This document shows positions 32,501 to 43,660 of a stretch of DNA of 64,000 nucleotides, piece by piece. Position numbers and translations under genes: made by a program. Numbering within the stretch: position 1 is the first letter of the stretch; each line of letters begins with the position of its first letter. Origin of the DNA: Cordylochernes scorpioides (taxonomy: Eukaryota > Arthropoda > Arachnida > Pseudoscorpiones > Chernetidae); NCBI GenBank assembly GCA_030710605.1, contig CP092863.1, forward strand, positions 116,068,680 to 116,132,679, in the 5' to 3' direction. The notes under the pieces were generated by a model, which searched no databases, was not told the origin of the DNA, and was given only the letters and a program-made list of their open reading frames with translations.

Positions 32501-33178
32501 AGGTAATAATCATTTTGTGTTATTTACATAGAAATTGAACTGGCTTTACTCTTCGTCTCAAAGTCATTCACTTGTAGACTGGTCCTTACATAATGATGAT
32601 CTAAAAAAATTATAGTAAGCTATTGCCTTAGATTTGTTTGCTGATATTTTTGAAAGCAATACGTAGGGTGAAGTGTTAGTATATTTAATTTGTTGATATA
32701 GGGCCTTCCTTTCTGCATCAAGGGCTGTACAATTAAGCAGGTAATGGGAGAGTTCTTCAGTAATTTCCTTGTCACACAGTGTACATATTAGGTTTTTGGC
32801 CTCAAACGTCAGAACGTGGTTTTTTTTTGAAGACTAAAAAGGGAAAAGACTCGTTTCCAATAGGGGAGGAATGGAATATGATCACGGCATGGTACAGTCT
32901 GGCACCACTGCAGGTGTAAGTTCTCTTCTAGCTTGGCGTCTGCTTCGTCTTTTGCTTGACATGTAGCAGACGATGGTTTTCCCCATTTTGGCTTCAGGTC
33001 ACGTGAGTATGTGTTCCTCTTTGTTCGCTCTTTGGCCATAGTGATCAGTTTAATCGGTCAGTAGAATGGTGGAAGGTTTCATTGCTGTAGCTGTTGTTGT
33101 TTCCTCAAGTCGTTTAAATGATCTCCATTAGGTTTTAAGGTTCTATTGTATGGAGCTTTTTTTTTTTATCAGAAAAAA
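32500..33178. other. Sequence without a recognised gene
   Basis: Moderate GC, possibly the body of the retroposon whose tail is at 32,449 (minus strand). A short minus frame at 32,809-33,039 matches nothing I know. Confidence 0.4.
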
Positions 33179-33256
33179 GTACCCAAAGCGGGAATCGAAC
33201 CCGGGTCGTAGCGGTCGAAAACCAACGGTTTAAACCATCCTTCCACCGACCCCCCA
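33178..33256 (-). mobile_element. SINE-A tRNA-like head
   Basis: GCGGGAATCGAACCCGGGTC (reverse box B with canonical TTCGA-type loop), GGTCGAAAACCAACGGTTTA, CCACCGACCCCCC. The body is missing downstream. Confidence 0.65.
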
Positions 33257-33391
33257 GTACCAAGACTTAGTAGGCTAAGATAATGACATTTGAATTATTT
33301 TATATATTTATATCTATTCATTCATATATTTATCATTATATAATCTTATTTATTCATATTTATTCTGTATTTAACCTTTTATAATTTGACA

Positions 33392-33503
33392 TGGACCCAG
33401 AGCAGCAGCTTTACACACCCAAGATAGTGGATATTGCTGCTGCTGTGATGGAGATGCATGGAGACATCTGAGACTCTTCTTTGGACATGACAACAACAAC
33501 AAT
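33392..33503 (+). repeat. CAA-tailed short repeat, second copy
   Basis: Near-identical to 27,788-27,900, ending GGACATGACAACAACAACAA. Confidence 0.65.
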
Positions 33504-33784
33504 ACAGTATATAATCTTATATGGACATTGTAATAAATCAGTTTCAATTTCAATTTCAATCTATTGTCTCAGATTTTCTATTATTGGAGAAGGAAATAGG
33601 GGTGTTGTTGGTCTGAAAGACCTGGAAGTACAACTTCGTATGACTTTGCTTCTTTTGGTCTCCTGACATGGAGCCGCTCCTATGGAGAACAGACAATTGA
33701 TACATTAGCCGGGTACAGGGTGGCCCTACCAGGAGTTAAACTCCCGACGTCCCTGTTTACATTGTTGTAGCTCTTGATATATCT

Positions 33785-33985
33785 CAATGACTGAACAGGA
33801 CTAACCTTAGTTCAAATAGGTAAAACTGTCTGAATTTTCCTAAACTGGTGTTGTCGATCATTTCTTATCGCCACTAGTAAAGTTTTTTTTTATCACTTTG
33901 ATAAAAATAATGCATCTTTTCTCTAATTCATATTATAAAGGGAGAGGTACCTCTTTTGGTACATAGATAAAACTATGTTTCTATA
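33785..33985. repeat. Third-subfamily foldback arm (CTGGTGTTGT)
   Basis: AAACTGGTGTTGTCGATCAT, GCCACTAGTAAAG, ATTATAAAGGGAGAGGTACC. It corresponds to the right half of the hammerhead element at 51,955-52,160; the ribozyme core itself is not recognisable here. Confidence 0.5.
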
Positions 33986-34379
33986 TGTCGTGTCGCTCTG
34001 GGCCACGGAACCACTCTTATACTTGAAAAAATATTCTTTAATTATCAAGTTACAACTACAGTAGCAAAAGGAGTTTAAGGCAACAAGACTACTCTATTCC
34101 TAAGACTGAACTGGACTTCTCAACTTAATTCATGCGTCCTATTTATAGTAAAAATATGTTAAATTTTAAACTATGTAAATTGTGCTACACAAAGAACAAA
34201 TATGCAAAGAGCAAATATCCAAAGACACAACACTATAGATGCATTTAGATGATGTATTCTTAAGTTTTCCTGTTCTTTAGTCTTGGTCATCATCAAAGCC
34301 ATACTTCTCTATTTCTTGAGCTCTTCTCTTTATATTTTTAAAATGATTTAGAATTTGTTTATAAACAATTGTATTCCTG

Positions 34380-34455
34380 CATGTACATTATATTTCTGTG
34401 CTTGGAGAATCTGTATAAGACTAAAAGGTCTTAATAAAGATTTTTGTTGTATAAA
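34380..34455 (+). mobile_element. Retroposon 3' tail
   Basis: GGAGAATCTGTATAAGACTA AAAGGTCTTAATAAAGATTT, then TTGTTGTATA. It is the dispersed relative of the 22.9-kb satellite unit. Confidence 0.65.
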
Positions 34456-35133
34456 CAATTATGATTTTATCCATTGGTGATTGGATACAGTCGCGGAAAT
34501 ACTACGATAGGAATTACAGTGCATCAGAGAAAGAGAGAGATTTGTTGCTGATATTTCCTTTATGACAAATTTGCATACAATTAGAGTTCCGCGACAAACC
34601 AGGTCATGGCTCCACTGTTGCATATTTCCCTCTTGTATTAATGGTCGAAGTTATTCGACACTTCTGCTATAGAGAAGAACATCTTTTATTTTATGGGCGT
34701 TTCAATCAAGCTCTTTCCTATTAAAAAAACTAGAAAAAAATTAAAGGTTAGATTAAAGGCATTATTTTATATTGATAATGGTGAAAGATATTCACCGAAA
34801 TGTCAATGAAAAGGATTTTTGTTTTTTTAATTTCTTGGAAAATTTATTTTAGTTGTTTTGATTGAAATCTATTTCTATATAAATATAATATGATATAGAT
34901 TATATAGATGATGATTTGATGAAAATTTTGGCAATTTCGGGATATAAAAGGTTAATAAAAAATTACATAAATGGTTTACCACAAGTTTCTTTATAAATAT
35001 ATATATATGTATATAGTATTAAGAACTTTCGTGTCTTTCTATTTATAAACCGGTAGTTAAAAAGGAATCTTCTATTTATTTTAAATACAGGATGAGAAAG
35101 AGCAAGATCCGAAAGTTCCCAATAAAGTACATT

Positions 35134-35690
35134 CATAGAGACAAAACTTGAGGAAGTTGTACCTTTCAGCATGTATATCGGGATTCAGACAATAACTCTG
35201 AAATATACACTTATGAACAAAATTTAAGGAAGTTGTACCTTTCAGAATGTATATCGGGATTCAGATAATAACTCTGAAAGATACAATCATGGACAAAACT
35301 TAAGGAAGTTGTACCTTTTAGCATGTATATCGGAATTCAGACAATAACTCTGAAATATACACTTATGAACAAAATTTAAGGAAGTTGTATCTTTTAGCAT
35401 GTATATCGGGATTGAGACACTAACTCTGAAAGATATTACAGTGACCTTTATTGAAGACACACGAGATAACCAATATACACTCATGGACAAAACTTAAGGA
35501 AGTTTTACCTTTTTAACATGTATATCGAGGATTGAGACAATAACTCTGAAAGATACACTTATGAACAAAACTTAAGGAAGTTGAACCTTTTACCATGTAT
35601 ATCGGGATTCAGGCAATAACACTTGAGACAATAACTCTGAAAGATATTAAAGTGGCCTTTATTGAAGACACACGAGATAACCAAATTCAA
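35134..35690 (+). repeat. Tandem 5' ends of the CACTCATGGAC MITE
   Basis: About six head-to-tail copies of the first 70-80 bases of the MITE (ACAAAACTTAAGGAAGTTGT, ATCGGGATTCAGACAATAAC, TCTGAAAGATA) are joined at GAAAGATA/CACT. Two carry further into the MITE body (TTTATTGAAGACACACGAGA). No 3' terminus is present. Confidence 0.75.
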
Positions 35691-36049
35691 GCTGTTCTAC
35701 TAAGAAGTAAGTAAGGCAAATCTCTGTCCACCGATAGACGGTGTTCCGAGAGACTGTCGCGGGTTATTTCGGGGACATCCGGCGGGACAGGGGGTGACAC
35801 TCACCAGGTACCCCACCCGTTGTCTTCTATGTCGCTTCACGGTCTACAAATCTGCTGCTTCTCTTTTTGACGTTCGTTTGGTTAAATTATATCTTCGTAT
35901 GTCTTCATCCCAGTTCTTGGTACAGTAGAATACCCTGTAAGTAACTGTCTACAAACGGCTAAAAATAGTTTTTCCCTGAAAGTGATCTCATATCAAAGTG
36001 TTTGCTTAGACTTTTTAAAAATTCGAAACTATTATAATACAATATAATG

Positions 36050-36300
36050 CGACTTGTGATTGTAAAACGACATTTGAAAACCATATCGCAAGTGTTTCTT
36101 TTCAACGAAGAAAAAAAAAATTTTTAAGGAGAAACAACGACTATATCCAACCTTAAGAACGAGGTATGAAAGGATAAACTGTGAAGAGCAATGATAAACG
36201 GAAAAATAAAAGTGTCCAGGGATGGGAATCGAACCCACAGTGTTCCGCTTACCGGGCAGGTGCCATGTCCACTAGGCTACCCTGGACATATTTTTCCATT
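36050..36300. mobile_element. Foldback element carrying a tRNA-like core
   Basis: The left arm (GGTATGAAAGGATAAACTG, GATAAACGGAAAAATAAAAG) is followed by a tRNA-like cloverleaf on the minus strand and then TATTTTTCCATTCG, the inverse of the arm end. The right arm is truncated. Confidence 0.65.
36213..36287 (-). tRNA. tRNA-like sequence (pseudo-tRNA)
   Basis: Minus strand: acceptor TCCAGGG/CCCTGGA, T8 and A9, D stem GCC/GGC, anticodon arm CCTGC-CCGGTAA-GCGGA with one mismatch, T arm GTGGG-TTCGATT-CCCAT. The anticodon position would be GGT, but base 33 is C instead of the near-universal T. It is therefore more likely a tRNA-derived element than a working gene. Confidence 0.6.
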
Positions 36301-36329
36301 CGTAAATAATACATGGAGTAATATAGACG

Positions 36330-36650
36330 AGAATGTTATAGACGCGTATGATTTTTTTAAATATTAAACAATTTATACTACCCTTACTGCAATAGAAAAA
36401 TTAATAGGAGGGCCTGGCTCATCAGTTGGTAAACTCTCTCAGAGGTTTCGCCAGTTTAAAATTTTTAAAGATACAGATTCCAAGAAAATTAATCAAACAT
36501 TATTGTTTTACAAGAGAGAGAACAAAATAAAACTTATAAAACTATTTTAGAGGCGTAATATTCTTTAAAAAGAATATTACGCCTCTAAAATAGTTTTATA
36601 ATTTGATAACAGATGGCGCTCTAGTACATCGTAAAATAAAACTTATAACA
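36330..36650. repeat. R1 fragment followed by a palindrome
   Basis: R1 core at 36,375-36,450 (GGGCCTGGCTCATCAGTTGG). Then AAACTATTTTAGAGGCGTAA pairs with TTACGCCTCTAAAATAGTTT around TTCTTTAAAAAGAA at 36,540-36,600, and CAGATGGCGCTCTAGTAC follows. Confidence 0.65.
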
Positions 36651-36844
36651 TAGTAAACAAAGAGAAACTTTTCTTCTTACAGTTAGTGCCTATTTACTTG
36701 TGATCTTACACATATATACTCTGTGGTAACAAATAATTATAATTAAACTTAAAATATATATATACAACACAAAGATTGTCATGAGGAGTCTTTCATCTAA
36801 AAAAAAAAAAAAGTATCCGATGTCTACCTCCGAGAAATATCAGC

Positions 36845-37008
36845 TTCTAGACTATGGTCTCTCATGGGAAGACTCTGTCATGTGATAAGACTACCTCCAG
36901 GAGAGACCAGGTTTAGTCATGTTTGTAGGCTATGGTCTCTCATGGGAGACTACTGTATAACCCAACCTCCAATAAGAGACCAGGTTTAGTCATGTTTATA
37001 GACTAGTA
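36845..37008 (+). repeat. Tandem duplication, two copies of about 75-85 bases
   Basis: CTATGGTCTCTCATGGGA through GAGACCAGGTTTAGTCATGT occurs twice. Confidence 0.7.
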
Positions 37009-37091
37009 GCCGAATGACCCGGGCAACGCCCGTGTTTTACCCGATTGAATGTTTTTATTCAAATACTATTTGTTACAATTATAAATTGGCG
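37006..37091 (-). mobile_element. Helitron-like 3' end, inverted
   Basis: Plus strand ACTAGTAGCCGAATGACCCG GGCAACGCCCGTGTTTTACC is the inverse of the 31,576 terminus. It is interrupted after GGCGCCTTAAAT by a palindrome. Confidence 0.65.
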
Positions 37092-37240
37092 CCTTAAATA
37101 AATGCATATATTAGTTAATAACTATAGCCTATGTGCTTTATCTGTCTATGTACTGTTGGCTTCCGTAGGCGTCTCTTACTGGGAAAAAGAAAGAGAGGAT
37201 TCCATTTGGTTATTAACTAATATATGCATTTATTTAAGGA
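37092..37240. repeat. Short inverted repeat
   Basis: CTTAAATAAATGCATATATT (37,092) and its inverse at 37,221-37,240 flank about 80 bases with CTATGTACTGTTGGCTTCC. Confidence 0.65.
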
Positions 37241-37284
37241 GCGACCCGCTCCAACACAATAGTTACAAAAACGAAATAGCGAGT

Positions 37285-37320
<36 letters not shown>
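37285..37320. repeat. Poly(G) tract of 36
   Basis: Uninterrupted run of G. The true length is uncertain because such runs are hard to sequence. It could form G-quadruplexes. Confidence 0.9.
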
Positions 37321-37322
<2 letters not shown>

Positions 37323-39240
37323 TGAAGAGGGGGGACAAAGGTGGCGTGACCGTAGCCAACCAATAGGAGAGCGCCATTCCAAAAAAAAAAAAGCAAACGG
37401 TGACAGAGATGAAAACGGATGACTGATTGTTGATTAGGAGATGAGGAATGACGCTCGTAACTGTATATAGAATGGTTAAAGAGAGAAATAAAATAAATTG
37501 AAAACTTTGTCTTTAATCATATAATGGGAAGCGTCCTATATATATTTTAATTGTATTTATATTATTATAAAATATTAATCTTGAAAAAAAAAAAAAGAAG
37601 CCAATATCGAAACACTTTAAGATTCTAAAACAATATTAAGGAAACAAATAGACATTACAATTTACAAAAAAAATCTTATATAACATCTTCAAAAATAAAA
37701 TAAAATGATAAAAAAAAAGGCTTCGATATATAAATATAGCTTATTATCACCCTAATAATACGTCACAGTTTTCTTCAAGAGGCGTGGTAAGGAGAGCAAA
37801 GTTTTAAAAAATGAGGACATAAAAAAATAGTTGTAAAAAAACGGTGGTATATCTAGATACTGTAGTTATAAAAAGGCGTTGCGTTACGACATAAAAATTA
37901 CCACAAGTGTTCGTCTGCTACGACCTTACAGTAACCACGCAAACGACTGGTCACGCAGGTCACCATCGTCTGCCTTTTCCCGCGCTTTTCACTCTTATCT
38001 TCTGTCTATAATTATCTCATAGAATAATTCGTTTAAAATTTCGGTACTTTTCGTATCTATCCTGATTCTGACATCTATTTTTTAAAACTATATGTATGTA
38101 TACATTATACATATATTTACTAAATAATTATAAATATTTCCTCGCATAAAGCGCAAAGGTCAATAAAAATCATAATATTCTGTGAAGCAATTAATAATAT
38201 TTGACTTCGATATTTCAGGACTGTGTTTTTAAAGAGCTTTAAAACATGGTTTTGATCTCAACGAATTAATTATTGCTCAATTCTTTTTAAAATTTGTAAT
38301 TTGCATGACATATAACTATACAAAATATTCTTTGCAATAAAAGGGATATCAATCCTCGTTTCTAACGACTCGGCTCTTAGTTAGGAGCTCATCACCCAAC
38401 AGCTGCAAGGTCTGAGAGAAGGACCACCTCTACTCCACCAACTCACCATTTGTAAATAGCCAGAACAAGGTAACTTGAATGTAACACCTGGAAACTGAGA
38501 TGGAAATAGAAAAATATATTATGGAGTTGACAATTTTTGTAAACATGTTTGACTATGCGTGCGTTATAAACATATTTCATAGACCGGCAAACAAATTAAC
38601 CTGGAAAAGGCAGTATATCTCACTATAACAACATCCTCAATAAATACCAAATATTTTTTCTTAGAGTTGTTTGTATTATTTAACATAATAAGTTCAACAG
38701 GAGATATACAAAAACAGCAATTAAAACATTTTCATATCAACAACCACTATCAGGATTTATTGAACTACTTCAATAGTCTTCCAAACATGTAAAAAAGTTC
38801 ATTGAGTTGTATTTTACTTATCTCTCAATTTATTAATTTTAAATATTTTATATCCATTTTTTTTTAAATCACATAATGCGCTAATATTGTAGTTATATAT
38901 AGGATGGTGTTACAAATATTTTTTCCAACTTGTAATTAAACAAGAGGACCGTAAAAGAGCTTTGATTTGATAACTTGTTTTTTAAAGTTGCATAATAAAG
39001 AGACTTATTTGCACACATCTTTCAACCTTTACATATAGGCGCTTTACAATTCCATCGTTATAGTGATTAAATGGCTGGTTGTTTCCTTTTATCTACAGTA
39101 GATACTCTTTGTTTGAAATTACGGGTAATGCCTGTATGCAAATATTATTAAATTTTCCACAATTATAATTTGCACAATCAAACCGCCGGAGGAAATTCCC
39201 TCGACCTATCGCCTCATACGGTACTTCATATTAAAAACAA
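37321..39240. other. AT-rich sequence, possible promoter-like motifs
   Basis: It includes an inverted CCAAT-type ACCAATAGGAGAGCGCC at 37,360 and a TATA-like GTTATAAAAAGGCG at 37,866. No coding exon was recognised downstream of either. From 38,000 to 39,240 nothing was seen. Confidence 0.35.
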
Positions 39241-39241
39241 A

Positions 39242-39345
39242 ATTGGAATTTCCTGACCGCTCGGCAGAGCGCCATCTAGTGGAACAAAAGTCAACTAAAC
39301 GTTGATTTAGCTTGTTCCAAAGATATTTGACCACACCAATTTCTT
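39242..39345 (-). repeat. Hammerhead-element arm fragment
   Basis: TCCTGACCGCTCGGCAGAGC GCCATCTAGTGG and AACTAAACGTTGATTTAGC. Ribozyme lost. Confidence 0.6.
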
Positions 39346-39579
39346 GGTTATATGTAAATATATACTGAGATTTGACACATTTAGTATTAAAACATATTCT
39401 ACTATTAGAAAAAGAGGAATGATAACGAATGTCTTGGCTCATCCGTTATTTAATATATGTGTTTATTGGTGTTTGTTTGTTGATGCTTATATTTGTGCTT
39501 GAGGTGCTTCTTTTAGTGAAAAACATCTAAATGTGTGTCTTTTGATGGTTCAAACTGTTTTTAGGGTCATTGGTATACA

Positions 39580-39970
39580 GGTATGTTTATTCGAGTATCT
39601 GCCTGTGTATATATGCTTATGTGTTTTCTTATTTACATACCTATGTACGCATTTGAAGGTGAGTATGCAAATATTGGGAGATATATAAAGACAAACAGGT
39701 AGATATGTATGCCTATATGCGCGCTTATTTGCATACCTATGTACCCTTTTAATGTGAGCATGCAAATATAGGAAGATATACAAACAGGTATGTATGTATG
39801 CCTATGTACGCAATTATTTGCATACCTATGTGCATATTTGAAGGTGCGAATATGAATATATAGGGGATATACAAACAGTAGGTATGCATGCTTATGTACG
39901 CGATTATTTGCATACCTATATATGCATTTGAAGGTGCGTATATTAATATAAGAGATATGCAAACAGGTAG
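39580..39970. repeat. 90-96-bp minisatellite, about four copies, with octamer motifs
   Basis: GCATACCTATGTACGC-type units recur near 39,636, 39,731, 39,820 and 39,910. Each includes ATTTGCAT or ATGCAAAT, the POU-factor octamer. The array ends about 15 bases from the splice donor of the MMP exon. Confidence 0.75.
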
Positions 39971-39986
39971 GTAGTTACTGACTTAC

Positions 39987-40264
39987 CCCCATGTGATTTC
40001 GGTCTTGGTCCACTTCTGTCCCTGCAGGGTGTACCTCCGTACCCTGCTACCGCCGCGGTCGTCAGGATCCAGGTCGGGCACGCCGCAGCGCTTCCTGGCC
40101 ATGAGAGCCAGGGTGGGCGGGTCGAGAACCCCGGTCTGGTTCAGGTTGCCGAACCTCTGCATGGAGCGGATGGCCTCTCGCAGGTGGCTCTCGGCCCGCA
40201 GGTTCTCTCCCGTGCCCCCGGGCTGGCTGGCGTCGGGCAAGTACCCGAACCTGGTGAGGTAGTC
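39987..40264 (-). CDS. Matrix metalloproteinase exon (propeptide end, cysteine switch, furin site)
   Basis: Internal exon of 278 bases. The acceptor is TGTATGTACAG before GACTAC, with the exon starting at phase 0. The donor is GGGGTAAGT, leaving two bases of a codon. Residue numbers are within the exon. Residues 1-9 are DYLTRFGYL, the typical end of the first MMP propeptide helix. Residues 28-57 fit the peptidoglycan-binding-like prodomain (REAIRSMQRFGNLNQTG, LDPPTLALM). Residues 58-64 are KRCGVPD, the cysteine switch, with C60 expected to ligate the catalytic zinc in the zymogen. Residues 74-78 are RVRRY, a furin-type cleavage site as in membrane-type and other furin-activated MMPs. QGQKWTKTEITW then begins the catalytic domain. 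The exon is about 65% GC in AT-rich introns. No neighbouring exon, including HExxHxxGxxH, was found in the window. Confidence 0.95.
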
Positions 40265-40429
40265 CTGTACATACAGGGTAGGCTTAGCTATAGAACGTCA
40301 TCTGGATGGGTGGGAATTTTAGACCTATATATAGTGGGTCATCTAATAAAACTCAAGAGGAGAATAAATGTATATGTTAAAATTTTACACAAATAAATTT
40401 ACTGGCAATGCGTTTCTTTTAAATATCAT

Positions 40430-40640
40430 CAAATATTATCTCTACAGACCTTACTGCGATGATATGAGTTATTGAATGAGAGGGCTTGGCTCATCAGTAG
40501 TGAACCCTCTCAGCGGTTTCGCCAAATTAATCTCTAGACCGCTCTACTATTGTATTGGATTGGGATATACCCTGTATTTTCTATGGAAGGCAGTTTAGGG
40601 GTGTTTAGTGAACTATGGACATAAGCTTATAGGTCTGTAG
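40430..40640 (-). repeat. R1 copy
   Basis: CTACAGACCTTACTGCGATG, GGGCTTGGCTCATCAGTAGT, CAGCGGTTTCGCC, then the GGACATAAGCTTATAGG end. It lies in the MMP intron. Confidence 0.65.
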
Positions 40641-40854
40641 AGGTACATTTATTTGTGTAAAATTTTAACGATAGATGGCAATTAAATTTAATTTACAAAT
40701 GTATATGTGTTGGGTCCTTCTCAAGAGGGTGCTAACTGCATATGTGTTTAGGTCTGAAGATCATTCCACCCTTTTCAAGGACAATGATAATCATTTTTTT
40801 CCCATCTTTATTTTTTTCGAAGGAGAAATTCGAGGGTATCTAAACCTTGTCTGG

Positions 40855-41048
40855 AGGAGGACTCTCTCAAGGTGGGGAAGCCTTCCTTGCTGAAGAAATT
40901 TGTACATATACAACTATATATATTTCCCTACATTATATATATATTTTACCCTTTATATCTCTTTATTATATGTTACCCTTTATTTATCATTTTTTCTGTA
41001 ACAATTGATTAGAAGAATCAATTATATTGATAATTGTCTAAAAACATT
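40855..41048 (+). repeat. R2 copy, uninterrupted
   Basis: TCTCTCAAGGTGGGGAAGCC, ATACAACTATATATATTTCC, AACAATTGATTAGAAGAATC. It shows the empty site of the Tc1 insertion at 7,080. Confidence 0.7.
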
Positions 41049-41084
41049 GGAGATTTTTTTAAAAATTAAAACAAAAAGTGTCCA

Positions 41085-41150
41085 ATGTGTGTAATTTGAT
41101 CCCGGGTTGTAGCGGTTGAAAACAAACGGTTTGAACCACCGACCCTACTG
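41085..41150 (-). mobile_element. SINE-A head fragment
   Basis: AATTTGATCCCGGGTTGTAG and CAAACGGTTTGAACCACCGA, a decayed reverse SINE-A head. Confidence 0.55.
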
Positions 41151-41418
41151 TAATGTTGTAAGATACAGAGAGGGTTACAATGGGTGTTAGGCCTACTGAA
41201 ACCTGTCTAAACATGTAACGGGATCACACAAGCGAAGTGCTGGGAGGACAAGATTGGATTTCCTGGTAGAAATTGGAGACCTCTTCAAACGAACGCCGGG
41301 GTTAAAAATAATTGGTTCTACTGTTTTATTGTATGCCTTTCTTTTTTCTCACACAATACACATAATAGCACTGAATTCAAATAAGATTCAAACAGAATAT
41401 AATAAAATTTAGGCTATA

Positions 41419-41638
41419 CAGTAAACTCTCCTATAACGCGATTAATGTGTTCCGTGTTGTATGAAATCGCGCTATAGGAATTCGCGTTGTAAGAAATAAA
41501 ACTTGTATAACGCGAATGTTGTTAGGGTAAATTGTTTTATTTTATAACGCGTTATACGAAAATTCACGTTGTATAAATAAATTTGTCGCAATTTTTTTTA
41601 TCGCGTTGTACGAAATCGCGTTATAGGAGAGTCTACTG
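41419..41638. mobile_element. pogo/Tigger-like MITE, complete
   Basis: It runs from CAGTAAACTCTCCTATAACG to CGTTATAGGAGAGTCTACTG, 220 bases, flanked by TA (41,417 and 41,639). The interior repeats CGCGTTGTA and its inverse. Confidence 0.82.
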
Positions 41639-41689
41639 TATAGACATTAGACAAAACCTAGATAGAGAGTCTTTGGTGCCGTTAATCGT

Positions 41690-42045
41690 CTATTTTTTTT
41701 TAAAGGAGACAAGCCGTTCACACTTGGTTATCTCGCGGGTCTTCAATAAAATTCACTGTGTATCAAATATAGTTGTTGAGTAAAATCAATCATTCCTCCA
41801 GGGAAAATATATTTTCAAAACATTTTTATTATTTTCTAGCTTTCGGGCACGGACGCCCTTCTACAGGAGAAAACCTGGTATAATAATTCGCCAATAGATT
41901 CGCTTAATATTGATGCAAGGGATTATTTTATAAAATATATATATTTTTATAAAAGTTTGCCTCTGTTTCTTTAAAAAAAAAAAAAAAAGACGACCGACGA
42001 TATCAAAGACTTTCCGCTTCTTGTAAGTTTTGTCCATTAATGTAT
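41690..42045. repeat. CACTCATGGAC MITE fragments
   Basis: A reverse fragment at 41,700-41,765 (TTCACACTTGGTTATCTCGC) and a forward 3' end at 41,985-42,045 (GACGACCGACGATATCAAAG to TTTTGTCCATTAATG) are separated by a CGAAAGCTAG hairpin repeat at 41,838-41,880. Confidence 0.6.
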
Positions 42046-42659
42046 AAATATCTCTATATTATCATTTTAACTATCTATATCTATTAAAAATAGGATAATT
42101 ACTAAATATTAATTCCAATTTGTAATTCCTTCCCCAGAGGAAAACACTCTCAAAATGTTTATCGAATTATAGAAACTGTGTCTAATTAAAATGTTTTGTT
42201 AAAATAATTGTAAATAAACATCCGGAATTAGATTCGATAGGCGTCTTATGTAAATTGAAACACGTCTCTCTGTAATTTAATTCTGCAACGCCAACGTAAT
42301 TATTAAAACGCCAGTATGTAAATATTCTCTCATTTTAGTATGTAGCTTTGTGAGATGGAATAGATTTGCATAACACATCGCATTCGATATTTAAAACGAG
42401 TGAATACATACATTATCTAGAGGCTGGATACATATATATATATATATATATTTACATAGAAATAATAGAAGAATATAGGGAGCATATATTTAGAGGGGGT
42501 AGGGAATATAAATAAATACATATATTTTGAATTTGATTTATTTATTTATTTTTATATCCTCAAATAATCACTAAATATGTTCAATTGACAGATAAAAGTT
42601 TATTTGTGAAAATATATCAATACGATAAAAATACGCTTTCACAAAATAATGATATTGTC

Positions 42660-43335
42660 TGAATATCAAGCTACACAACCCATGTATATATTCACCCGCG
42701 TAATATATATGCAGATAAGTGGGGATATGCAAATTTACCTCGGACCGTGTTGGGAGGAGGTCTGCTCACCATCAAGATATACAAACACCCGCGTATATAT
42801 GCAGATAAGTGGAGATATGAAAATGTGATATTTCAGAGCCGTGTGGGAGGTCTGCTCATCATCAAGATATACAAACACCCGCGTATATATGCAGATAAGT
42901 GGAGATATGAAAATGTGATATTTCAGAGCCGTGTGGGAGGTCTGCTCACCATCAAGCTATACAAACACCCGGGTATATATGCAGATAAGTGGAGATATGA
43001 AAATGTGATATTTCAGAGCCGTGTGGGAGGTCTGCTCATCATCAAACTATACAAATACCCGGGTATATATGCAGATAAGTGGAGATATGAAAATGTGATA
43101 TTTCAGAGCCGTGTGGGAGGTCTGCTCACCATCAAGCTATACAAACACCCGCGTATATATGCAGATAAGTGGAGATATGAAAATGTGATATTTCAGAGCC
43201 GTGTGGGAGGTCTGCTAACCACCAAGCTATACAAATACCCGCGTATATATGCAGATAAGTGGAGATATGAAAATGTGATATTTCAGAGCCGTGTGGGAGG
43301 TCTGCTCACCATCAAGCTATACCAACACCCGGGTA
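42660..43335 (+). repeat. 90-bp satellite, about 6.5 copies
   Basis: TATGCAGATAAGTGGAGATA recurs every 90 bases from 42,798, with a divergent first copy at 42,705. Units differ at CCGCG/CCGGG and CATC/CACC. The ACCCGCGTAATATATAT AGATAAG portion resembles the Helitron-like copy at 12,160-12,190. An in-frame 205-residue reading is an artefact of the period. Confidence 0.88.
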
Positions 43336-43484
43336 TCAGGTTCCACGCCCCACTCAATGGGTGACGTCAGGCGAGACCGCACGGCTGCGTACGACACTCT
43401 CCATTGTCCCAGAGGACATTGCATGGAGATTGACACTGGTGGACATGTGCAAATTAAAGAACAAATAAAACATCCTGCATAATA

Positions 43485-43660
43485 CTGACGAGGACCAACA
43501 GCCCGAAACGCGTACGTGTTTGGCGTTTCTTGATTTATAAGAGAAAACGATTTTAACCAATAATTCTGAAAATGTTTTTAAAAAAAATTTAATATGTTTA
43601 TTCCGATAGATGGTGTAAGCTATCAAATAACGTAAATTTACAAGATCGGTATAGATGCTG
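43485..43660 (+). mobile_element. Hammerhead element fragment, stem I lost
   Basis: CTGACGA, GGACCAACAGCCC, GAAACGCGTACGTG at 43,485-43,518. The upstream strand (GCATAATA) cannot pair with CGTGTT, so the ribozyme should be inactive. An arm with GATAGATGGTGTAAGC follows. Confidence 0.65.

Noticed and set aside
42747..43364. 205-residue repetitive open frame
   Set aside because: Artefact of the 90-base satellite; no start context, signal peptide or family resemblance.
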